Positions 54,305-62,707 of a stretch of 64,000 nucleotides of DNA are shown here, piece by piece. The notes beneath the pieces were generated by a model, which saw nothing but the letters and a program-made list of their open reading frames with translations, made no database searches and had not been told where the DNA came from. Position 1 is the first letter of the stretch. Each line of letters opens with the position of its first letter. Origin of the DNA: Leptospira kobayashii (lineage in GTDB: Bacteria > Spirochaetota > Leptospiria > Leptospirales > Leptospiraceae); NCBI RefSeq assembly GCF_003114835.2, contig NZ_AP025028.1, positions 1,640,001 through 1,704,000 on the forward strand. The letters run 5' to 3'. The translations under genes were made by a program, and so were the position numbers.

Positions 54305-56293
54305 TTATTTATGAGTTCTTGTAAAAACCCCATCCCAACCTTTTTCGGGAGGATTTGCCATATACTCTTCGCATCTTTCGATCAGCATGAGCGCGGCTTT
54401 GTCTTTTTTTCCTTTGGCTTTGATCGCTTTATTCAGTTTGGTGATTGCTTTGGCAAAATCCTTTTTGAGATAGAGTTTGAATCCCGCTTCGTATTCTTTC
54501 GCACTTTCCGCAATGGAATCTTTGACGTCATTTTGGAAGGCGATCAATTCGTATAGTTTTACAGGTTCGTTTTTTCCTTTCACACGAACGAGATCCAATT
54601 CTCTCGTGAAAAATTCGTCCTGGATATGGGTCTTTGTCGTTTCACTGATAAGTATATTGACGCCATAATCTTTTCCCGCAGCTTCCAATCTGGCTGCCAG
54701 GTTGACCGTATCACCCATCATGGTATAAGAGGCGAGTGCATCCGTTCCCATAAAACCGACCTTAGCCGGTCCTGTATTGAGTCCTATCCTCGCATCCATT
54801 TCGCGGGCTTCTGAAGTGTATAAATTGTTTTTGGTCCAATATTCCCTGAGATCGGCAAGTTTACGAACCATTTCAATGGAAGCTTTCGCCGCCTTACTAG
54901 GATGATTCGATACATCCACTGGAGCATTCCAGATTCCTACGATTGCATCCCCGATGTATTTGTCCAAAACCCCGTCATTTTCCTTGAGGATGATGGTCAT
55001 TGCGGAAAGATATTCATTGAGCAGTGCCGCCAGATCTTCGGATTTTAATTGTTCGCTGATCGTGGAAAATCCGGCCACATCGGAAAAGAATGCGGTTATG
55101 TTTTTTTCACTTCCCCGTTTCAAAGCGGCCATATCAATCATCGCTTCCTGAACAACCGTCGGATCAATCATTGATCCTAAAATCGATTTCACTTTTTCCC
55201 TTTCTTCCAATCCGTGCGCCATTCCTGTGAATGAGCTGGTAAGAATTCCCACTTCATCCCTTGTCGCCGGTTTGATCTCCACATGGAAATTTCCGCTTTC
55301 GATTTGTTTTGTGGCACTCACCAAGCGTATGATAGGTGAGCTGATTGTTTTGGAAAAAAAGAATACTATTATGACGGAAAGATTGAGAATGATAAGCAGT
55401 ATGTAAATATTTCTTCTTTGGATGATGTAAACTTGTTCGAATGCGTCGCTTTCCTTTGCAGTGGATATGATCCCGAGTCCGGCAAGTCCCATCTTTTTAA
55501 AAGAACCCAGATAGGAGATATTATCTTTGTCCGTGTATTTGTTCTGTCCGTTGTCCAGTTTGCTTTCCATCAGGCTTTTTACGATCGGAGAATCGATCAG
55601 GTTTTTGGAAGCGAGCACCATTTCCCGATCGGGGTGAGCTAAGAGGTCTCCTTTTTCGTTGATTAGGAATGTAGTAGTAATACCTGCCGTTTGAAATGCT
55701 TTCATAAATTCGATCGCATCCACATAAACAAGCACAAGTGAATTTCCCTTATTCGTTTGGAAAGGAATGCTGATGCCCAGGATGGGACTTAAAAAACCGG
55801 AGCTTACATTTTGTACGACTGTGGCACCCGATCCCGCCCGTATAAATTCTTTAGCAAAGGAGGAATTGACAATTTCGATGGTTTCCAGAGTGATATTGTT
55901 TTCGTTCAGGTATTTTTCATTATAGATTTTATTTTTGATCTTAATGTTTTCGCCTTCTATATCCGCAATCGCCATATAGATAAAATCCTGATTGTTTTTA
56001 AAAAACAAATCCACAAATACTCCCGTTTGCGGTCTGCTTAAGGACTGTTCCAGGATCGTAGCCATATTGTGGATTTTATAAGCAATAGAATAAAATTCAT
56101 TCTCCACTTTCTGTCCTATAATGCTTGCTAGCTGAAGGTTGTTTTCCTGGATTCTTCTTTCCGAATCGTCTTTGAAAAACCCTGAAGCCAGAAAAATCAT
56201 GGAAGAGAGTCCGAATATGATAATGATGGAAATCATTGAAATCAATTTTAATCGAATGGTCCAAGCGGAGGGTTTGAATTGATTTTCTGACAT
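54305..56293 (-). CDS. adenylate/guanylate cyclase with Cache and HAMP domains
   Basis: 662 residues. Membrane helix near 15-37, an extracytoplasmic double-Cache-like domain (about 40-305), second membrane helix, HAMP (about 325-375: SSPIIRLVSATKQIESGNFHV), then a class III cyclase domain (about 400-590) with AFFSDVAGFSTISEQL, DKYIGDAIVGIWNAP and GINTGPAKVG-type GLNTGPAKVGFMG. Metal aspartates are present. Makes cAMP or cGMP; the substrate residues are not decisive. C-terminal TPR-like tail. 4 bp before the FecR gene. Confidence 0.93.
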   Translation of the reverse strand: MSENQFKPSAWTIRLKLISMISIIIIFGLSSMIFLASGFFKDDSERRIQENNLQLASIIGQKVENEFYSIAYKIHNMATILEQSLSRPQTGVFVDLFFKNNQDFIYMAIADIEGENIKIKNKIYNEKYLNENNITLETIEIVNSSFAKEFIRAGSGATVVQNVSSGFLSPILGISIPFQTNKGNSLVLVYVDAIEFMKAFQTAGITTTFLINEKGDLLAHPDREMVLASKNLIDSPIVKSLMESKLDNGQNKYTDKDNISYLGSFKKMGLAGLGIISTAKESDAFEQVYIIQRRNIYILLIILNLSVIIVFFFSKTISSPIIRLVSATKQIESGNFHVEIKPATRDEVGILTSSFTGMAHGLEEREKVKSILGSMIDPTVVQEAMIDMAALKRGSEKNITAFFSDVAGFSTISEQLKSEDLAALLNEYLSAMTIILKENDGVLDKYIGDAIVGIWNAPVDVSNHPSKAAKASIEMVRKLADLREYWTKNNLYTSEAREMDARIGLNTGPAKVGFMGTDALASYTMMGDTVNLAARLEAAGKDYGVNILISETTKTHIQDEFFTRELDLVRVKGKNEPVKLYELIAFQNDVKDSIAESAKEYEAGFKLYLKKDFAKAITKLNKAIKAKGKKDKAALMLIERCEEYMANPPEKGWDGVFTRTHK

Positions 56294-56308
56294 GGGATAA
56301 TATTTCCT

Positions 56309-59300
56309 TTAATCGCAATTGATCGAAGCTGATAACGGTATTTTATATTTTGTAGATAAATAACAACGGACTTTATTTCGGTCCGCAAGACTAAGAGATA
56401 CATTGAAGTAGAGGATCTCGGCGATCTGCCCGTTATTAAAGTATGCAGGGGAACCGCCATTTTGATTGTACCCAATCGTATAATACTGAGGTACGGTAAA
56501 AGCGCCTATAGCAGTAAGCCCTGTAGTAAAAAATCCCGTTTGGGCGTAAAAGCTGGAGACGGAAGAATTCGAAATCACATAAGCCTCACCGATATAATTC
56601 GTGCTAGTGGAAAATCCGGAACTCAAGATGGAAACTATTCCGCAGCTTGCAAAAAAGAACTGATTGGAAGTATCGTAAAAGAGTTCCTGACCCCCAGTGC
56701 AAGTTCCCGCACTAGGATGAAAGTTGGCAATTTCACTTGTGGCGTTTGTGTTTGCCGTTTGGAATATATAATAGATACTTGCGTCCGTTCCGGCTGTCAG
56801 ATTGTTTCCATTGCTAGTGAAATAAGAGCCGGTTGCAAATTGTACGGAAGGTTGTCCTCCGATTCCGGATAACAAATAATTCAATGTTCCCACAGAAGCG
56901 GATGTATTGGCACTTCTCGGGCCTGAATCGTTCCAGATCGTACTATTGAAAGATCCTCCGGGGAGGCCTGAGTCTCCTCCCAGTGTGCCAGCTTGCAGGT
57001 GTAAGGAAAGCCTGTGGTTTGTGTTAGTCGCAAGATCCAGAGCTCCCGAAGTTTGGAAAGGGTGGAATCCCGAGAGATGTTGGATTTGTGCATCGGAGAG
57101 AGCTACTTCATAAATACGGGCATCATCTATCTCTCCTGTGAAAGGTCCTGAACCGATCGGATTCGGATGGTTCCCGATGGAAATATAACTGTTGGCTGTC
57201 GTCGGAGCATTCGGAGTCACGGAAGGAGTAGGTGAGTCAATGTCTTTGACTTTGATACCATTCCAGAAAATATCCCAATCTCCGTTGTTTCCTCTTAAAG
57301 CAACGTGAGTCCATACGTTTTTCGAAACTTTTTGAGTACTGCAGGCCAATTGGACTCCACCTAAGATTCCGCAGACTTCCCCCGAAGATCCTAAATAGAT
57401 AGTATACCCTGTTATACTGGAATTTCCGTTGTTTAATATCACATTCTCTGCGTTAATCGTAGTCGGTTTGATCCATGCGGAGAGCGTCACCGTAGATGTC
57501 TGAGTTGTCGGTAAAGTCGTACTGGTCTGGTTATAATAATGTCCTCCGCTAGTAAACCGGTCGGCGCTGTTAGCGTTTCCGAAACGATCCGAAGCGGCAA
57601 CAGTAGTCCCGAATCCTTGGACATCGAAATCAAATCCGCTTGTGTCCGTGCCGGATGCGTTCAGATTGTACCTTGCACGAAGCCCCGTTGGAATTTGTAT
57701 GGAAAGATATCCGATTTGAATATTGCCGAGAGAGGCGTTGTAGATTCTCACTCCGTCGATTTTTCCGGGGAAATAATCGTTTGTTCCTATCCTTCTGCCG
57801 ATTCTTAATTCACCGCCTAATGTCGTATTTGCGATTGCGATAGTTCCTGATGAGACGGAACTTCCGTTTACGAAAATTTCCCCTGTTGTTCCTGAAAAAC
57901 GGGAACAAAGATGAATCCAGGTATTGAGAGGTAGTGCAATGGATTGACTGAGGGCAGGCGTACCGAATGTTGTTAAGGAAAGTATCGTATTGCTTCCGTT
58001 ATGTGTATAAACAAGTTCCGTGCCTTGTCCGTTACTTTGTGTTCCGTAACTGATGATCGGGTAAATGTCGGTAACGGAGGTGGGTTGTTTGTTTAAACTG
58101 ATCCAGGAACATAACGTTCTTGCCGTTGCACCCGCAGGAAGCCCCGTATCTGCCCCCGTCAGATATTGGCCCGTTCCATCGAGTCTGGGGGCCCCGCTTG
58201 CATCCGCATCCGAACCGGTTACGAAACTCGCTCCTCCCGAATTGGTCAGGTTAGTTGCCTGGCTGCCGGAATCGCTTAAGGAACCGGATGCAAAATCATA
58301 TCTGCGAAGAAGGCCACCCGTATTGAAACCTGCGGAAGAAAGATAACTTGACGTGGAGTATGACATGGATTGTCCGCTAGTGTCGGTTACTGCGTTCAAT
58401 ACTTTGATTTTATAAGCTGTTCCATACCATAAGGTCGTGCCGGATACATCCAGATCCACTCTTGTCGCCAAAACACTGTTTGTTGCCGTGGTTATGGGGA
58501 CACAACTTACAAAATCATTCATGGACACTTGAAAATTTCCCTGACAGATCTTGGTTCCTCCGTTGAAGGTGAGTCCGCTTGCAATATTTTTGTTGAAATT
58601 TATGCTGATTGTTGTCGGTGATCCCGTGTTCGTTGCCGATTCGCCGGGACTTGTAAAGGAAACAACCGGAGTACAGGAAAGAGTTGCCGCCACTTCGATA
58701 TTTGCGATCGATGCGGAGGCGGAACCGGAAGTATAAACGCAAGCTTGGTTTGTAGGAAGAGTAGGAATGGTTAAATTGTAATTCCCACCTGCAGGAACCG
58801 GAAAAGAATAAGTTCCGTTTCCTGCAATCGTTCGGGAATTGTTTTGGACTGTTTCCGTAATCGTAAAACCGGATGCATATCCTTGGACCGTTACAATTAC
58901 ACTAGGTGAATTGATGCAATTGATTGTGACGGTGACGGATCCGTTGGTAATCGTTCCCGAACCTGCAACCGCCGTACAATACTTTGATGGACCGGTAGGA
59001 GGTGCAGTCACGCTTGGATTACTGATTACATAGATATTGTAATTGCTACCGCTTGCAACAGTGCCAACCGATTGAACTAACCCTGAATTGGCTGGAGGGA
59101 TTGTGAGAGCAGGGGTGGCCGAATTCAATCCTAAAACCAAGTTGCCTGAATCCGTCGGATCATAACCGGATATTTGTACATTTACATTATAAGTATTTGC
59201 CGTACAGGTAATATTCACTCCGCTTACATTGGCCGCATTGATCGTACCTGTTGCGGAACTGATCACACATGTCTGCCAAACGCTGGGTCCTGAGGGTTGG

Positions 59301-60379
59301 ACGGAGGGTGTCACCGTATAACTCGTTCCATGCGGCAGGCTGAACGCGTAACTGGTGCTTCCCGCAGGGATATTTTGAGTCAATCCTCCCGCAGTCAAAG
59401 TAAAACCGCTTCCCAGTAGTCCTGTGATCGTTCCGCTGAGAGTATAATTGAAAGGAGAACAATTGATTTGAACGATTACATCTCCTCCTCCTACAGTGCC
59501 TGTTCCTCCGACGGGAGTGCATGTATGAACCGTAGGGCTTGCAGAGACGGTGACAGTATATGCGGATCCGCTGGATAGAGTTGTAAGTATGGAAGCCGCA
59601 CTGGCAGAAGCAGCTGCGGAAGTATTGATTGCAGTGATATCCACGATCGCATTTGCGCTTTCCCTTACATCCACAGTACCTGTGTAAGGTGTGGCAAGCC
59701 CGGTTACATAGGCTCTCACGTTATAAGTGTTAGTTGTGCATTGAAAGTTGATCGTGATTTTATTCGGAAGCGGTGGAGCTACCGTACCCGAATTTGCACC
59801 GGTTGCAACGCAAGTTTGCCAGACATTTACCGGTTGGTTTCCCACAGTCACATTATAACCCGCTCCATTAGATAGTGGTACGGAGAATGCAGCGGTTCCA
59901 TTTCCGCTTACGGAAAGAGAATTGCCCCCATTATTCAAAAAACTAAGCCCTGATCCTGAAAGCCCGGTGACACTGACTTCAATGAGAGCTGCATCAGCAC
60001 AAGTCACGGAAACGGTCATTGCGTCCGCAGCTCCGAATGTGCCTACGTCTCCTGCAATGATACAAGTTTGGCCGCCGTTCGAACCTACAGGATAAGAGTT
60101 CACAGTTACTTGATAACTCTCTCCTTCTTTGAACTGTTTTTTGAATTGGAAAGTACCATTTGCATCAATGGATAGAATCTCATCTGCATTTTGCAATTTC
60201 AGCCCGGTAAGATTTGTAAGCCCGGAAACATTCCCTCCGAGCGCATACGTTTTGGATTTTCCGAATCCGAAAAGGGAAACCAGAAAATCAAAATCCTTTG
60301 CTGCAGACCAGTCAAATGGGGAAGCACATCCGATTTGTGCGCAAAAAGCTAGAAAAACGAGAAGGTATGTCTTCTTCAT
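56309..60379 (-). CDS. giant lipoprotein with six Cys-containing repeats and LamG domains
   Basis: 1356 residues; lipobox CAQIGCAS with lipid cysteine C18. From about 45 to 540 there are six repeats of about 80 residues, each with G-x-N/L-x-L, a beta hairpin, QTC or TC, and an end at C such as VSVTC, NFQC, INC. Next a Big_5-like domain (about 545-660), two LamG-type concanavalin folds (about 665-890 and 890-1105) and a third LamG-like region to the end. Likely surface-exposed and adhesive or glycan-binding. It starts the minus operon with the cyclase, 15 bp downstream. Confidence 0.83.
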   Translation of the reverse strand: MKKTYLLVFLAFCAQIGCASPFDWSAAKDFDFLVSLFGFGKSKTYALGGNVSGLTNLTGLKLQNADEILSIDANGTFQFKKQFKEGESYQVTVNSYPVGSNGGQTCIIAGDVGTFGAADAMTVSVTCADAALIEVSVTGLSGSGLSFLNNGGNSLSVSGNGTAAFSVPLSNGAGYNVTVGNQPVNVWQTCVATGANSGTVAPPLPNKITINFQCTTNTYNVRAYVTGLATPYTGTVDVRESANAIVDITAINTSAAASASAASILTTLSSGSAYTVTVSASPTVHTCTPVGGTGTVGGGDVIVQINCSPFNYTLSGTITGLLGSGFTLTAGGLTQNIPAGSTSYAFSLPHGTSYTVTPSVQPSGPSVWQTCVISSATGTINAANVSGVNITCTANTYNVNVQISGYDPTDSGNLVLGLNSATPALTIPPANSGLVQSVGTVASGSNYNIYVISNPSVTAPPTGPSKYCTAVAGSGTITNGSVTVTINCINSPSVIVTVQGYASGFTITETVQNNSRTIAGNGTYSFPVPAGGNYNLTIPTLPTNQACVYTSGSASASIANIEVAATLSCTPVVSFTSPGESATNTGSPTTISINFNKNIASGLTFNGGTKICQGNFQVSMNDFVSCVPITTATNSVLATRVDLDVSGTTLWYGTAYKIKVLNAVTDTSGQSMSYSTSSYLSSAGFNTGGLLRRYDFASGSLSDSGSQATNLTNSGGASFVTGSDADASGAPRLDGTGQYLTGADTGLPAGATARTLCSWISLNKQPTSVTDIYPIISYGTQSNGQGTELVYTHNGSNTILSLTTFGTPALSQSIALPLNTWIHLCSRFSGTTGEIFVNGSSVSSGTIAIANTTLGGELRIGRRIGTNDYFPGKIDGVRIYNASLGNIQIGYLSIQIPTGLRARYNLNASGTDTSGFDFDVQGFGTTVAASDRFGNANSADRFTSGGHYYNQTSTTLPTTQTSTVTLSAWIKPTTINAENVILNNGNSSITGYTIYLGSSGEVCGILGGVQLACSTQKVSKNVWTHVALRGNNGDWDIFWNGIKVKDIDSPTPSVTPNAPTTANSYISIGNHPNPIGSGPFTGEIDDARIYEVALSDAQIQHLSGFHPFQTSGALDLATNTNHRLSLHLQAGTLGGDSGLPGGSFNSTIWNDSGPRSANTSASVGTLNYLLSGIGGQPSVQFATGSYFTSNGNNLTAGTDASIYYIFQTANTNATSEIANFHPSAGTCTGGQELFYDTSNQFFFASCGIVSILSSGFSTSTNYIGEAYVISNSSVSSFYAQTGFFTTGLTAIGAFTVPQYYTIGYNQNGGSPAYFNNGQIAEILYFNVSLSLADRNKVRCYLSTKYKIPLSASINCD

Positions 60380-60485
60380 AGCGGGCTATTTTTTAGTAAA
60401 TTCCCGTAGAGGGGCTGGGGCAATCAGAAAATCTGGGGATTTCCTTGCTCTTTTTCGCTCTTCCGGGAGCTTTCCCAAAGAGCCG

Positions 60486-61166
60486 ATGTCAAAAACCATT
60501 CTCATCATAGAAGACGAACCGGGGATTTTAGAAACCATTCGGATCGCTCTGGAGGCGGAAGGCTTTTTTTGCCTTTCTTCCATGACGGGCAGAGAAGGGA
60601 TATCTCTCTTAAATCAGAACCCGGATTTGATTCTTTTGGACGTCGGTCTGCCGGATCAAACAGGATTTGAGGTTTTGAAGGAGATTCGGAACCGTTTGGA
60701 TCTGGAAATTCCCGTGATTCTACTCACCGCAAGAAATGCCGAGATAGACAAGGTCGTAGGTCTTGAGTTAGGTGCTGATGATTATGTTGTGAAACCTTTT
60801 AGCCCTAGAGAATTGACATCCAGGATTCGAGCGGTTTTAAGAAGATCCCTTCCGAAAGATAAAAAATCCGAAGATTCTTTGTTTCGGTCGGATGAGAAAA
60901 AAAAGATCATCTATTATTCGGATAAATCCCTTCCTCTTTCTCCCTATGAATACAAAACCTTGGTTTTGTTTTTGAATCATCCGGGTAGGATATTTACCAG
61001 AGAAGAAATCATGGACATGGTTTGGACGGAGCCGGAAGATAGTTTCGACCGGGCAGTAGATACAGTGATCAAAAACATCCGTTCCCGCTTGAAAGAAATT
61101 CGATCCGACCTGGATCCGATTGAAACCAGAAGGGGACAGGGTTACGGCTTAAAGGAAAATCTATGA
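60486..61166 (+). CDS. creB: OmpR-family response regulator CreB
   Basis: 226 residues from ATG 60486 (the open frame upstream is antisense to the giant lipoprotein). Receiver with ILIIEDEPGILET, phospho-acceptor in LILLDVGLPDQTG, ADDYVVKPFSPREL, then an OmpR-type wHTH (PLSPYEYKTLVLFLNHPGRIF, RRGQGYGLKEN). Next to creC and creD, which identifies it. Its TGA stop overlaps the creC ATG (ATGA). Confidence 0.93.
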   Translation: MSKTILIIEDEPGILETIRIALEAEGFFCLSSMTGREGISLLNQNPDLILLDVGLPDQTGFEVLKEIRNRLDLEIPVILLTARNAEIDKVVGLELGADDYVVKPFSPRELTSRIRAVLRRSLPKDKKSEDSLFRSDEKKKIIYYSDKSLPLSPYEYKTLVLFLNHPGRIFTREEIMDMVWTEPEDSFDRAVDTVIKNIRSRLKEIRSDLDPIETRRGQGYGLKENL

Positions 61167-62610
61167 ATCTCTGGATTCGAATTGTAATCGCTTTTTTTTT
61201 ATCCTGGGACTTGGGTTTTATTATTTAATCAATAAAACCGAAGAGTCGATTCGTCCGCGTTATATGGAAACCGTGGAAGAGTCGTTAAACGATACGGCAC
61301 ATCTCTTTTCCGCAGCATTGGAAGAAGATTATAAATCCCTTCTGATACATTCCCCAAAAGCAAAAATCTCAGATTCTGCGAACAGAATCCTTTCTCCTCT
61401 TTTTTTAAATGCCAAAGGACGTAAGTTCACCGCAAAGATTTACAGCCTTACCAAAACAAATGTGGATTTGCAAATCTATGTTACAGATGAAAAAGGAATC
61501 GTTGTATTCGATTCGGAAGGGTATAGAAAAGGATTGGATTATTCCAAATACAACGATGTATTTCTCACCTTACAGAATAAATACGGAGTTAGATCGAGCA
61601 AATTACTGGATCCGAACGGAGAAGGAGCTCTTTTCGTCGCCGCACCTATTCAAATGGAAAAGGAAATTTTGGGAGTGATCACGATCGTAAAACCCAAAAG
61701 CAGCGTGGTTCCTTTCATTGAAACCGCTCGTAAGAAATTCTGGCAGATCAGTTTGGTTGTAGCGGTTTTGATCGCTGTATTATTCGTAATTCTCGCTTAT
61801 TTGCTTTTTTCTCCCATCCGTAAACTATCCGGCTACGTAAGTGCACTTCGTTCGGGAAAAAAAGTGAATTTTCCGAAGATCAATCTGAAAGAGATCCGCG
61901 AACTGGGAATAGAAATGGATGAATTGGTTCGTTCCCTGGAAGGGAAGGAATATATCGAAAATTACGTGCAAACTCTTACCCACGAAATAAAAAGCCCCCT
62001 TTCTTCCATTCTCGCCTCAGCGGAGTTACTTGAAACAAATAAGGAAAAAAGGGAAAGTCTGATTTTGAATATCCATTCGGAAGGAAAAAGGATTCAAAAT
62101 CTGATCGAGAGACTTTTGGATCTATCTTCTTTGGAAGCAAACAAAGAAATCAATACCGATGAAAATATCAACTTGTATCAGTTAGTTGAAGAGTTGATTC
62201 CGAGTTTTTTACCTGAGGCGGAAAGAAAATCCGTTTCGATTCGAACTCATTTTGAAACTGAAACTATTACGATCCGGGGAAATCGTTTCCTTTTATCTCT
62301 ATCCGTTCAAAACCTAATCCAGAATGCTTTGGATTTTTCCCCTCCGGGATCTCAGATTCAAATCCGTTTGAAAAAGGAAAAAGAAGGGGATTTTACTTTG
62401 GAAGTGTTGGATGAAGGAATGGGAATTCCCGATTACGCTCTTTCCAAAATCTACGACAGATTTTATTCCCTTCCGAGGCCAGACTCAGGGAAAAAAAGTT
62501 CGGGTCTCGGACTTGCTTTTGTCAAGCAGGTGGCATTACTTCATAACTCAAAACTTTCGATCGGAAATAGAGAAGGAAAGGGGGTTTCCGCCTCGATCCG
62601 GTTTTCATAA
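61163..62610 (+). CDS. creC: CreC-like sensor histidine kinase, apparent frameshift near the start
   Basis: The ATG at 61163 overlaps the creB stop (ATGA), and its first residues begin a membrane helix (MNLWIRIVIAFF), but the frame stops after 21 codons at 61226. The full kinase continues in the neighbouring frame, joined across a run of nine T at 61192-61200; ten T would give an uninterrupted reading (AFFFILGLGFYYLINKTEES, the CreC N-terminus). The rest has a periplasmic domain, second helix (about 155-180 of the kinase), HAMP-like linker, H-box LTHEIKSPLSSI, and HATPase with GMGIPDYAL and SSGLGLAFVKQV. The alternative ATG at 61264 would lose the first helix. Could be a sequencing indel, phase variation or slippage. 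Confidence 0.85.
61192..61200 (+). repeat. T9 homopolymer tract inside the creC N-terminus
   Basis: Nine consecutive T immediately after GC in the tenth codon of creC; the reading frame changes here. Homopolymers of this length are a common place for sequencing error, phase variation or RNA polymerase slippage. Confidence 0.85.
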
Positions 62611-62632
62611 AAAAATCTATAAAAATTCCATC

Positions 62633-62648
62633 CTCACACAATCCTCAC
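62633..62648 (+). promoter_or_regulatory. cre-tag-like direct repeat upstream of creD
   Basis: CTCACACAATCCTCAC contains two CTCAC units separated by exactly six bases. The CreB/BlrB site of Gram-negative bacteria is TTCAC-N6-TTCAC, so spacing is identical with one base changed in each half. It lies 60 bp before the creD ATG (62708), in the 97-bp creC-creD gap, consistent with CreB control of creD. Confidence 0.65.
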
Positions 62649-62707
62649 ATTTCCCCCATAAGTAACCCATCATCATCTCCTATCCTGGTTCTATCAGGAG
62701 AAAGATT

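Noticed and set aside
60129..60485. 119-residue N-terminal extension of CreB
   Set aside because: It is antisense to the giant lipoprotein and precedes the receiver domain, which starts at 60486.
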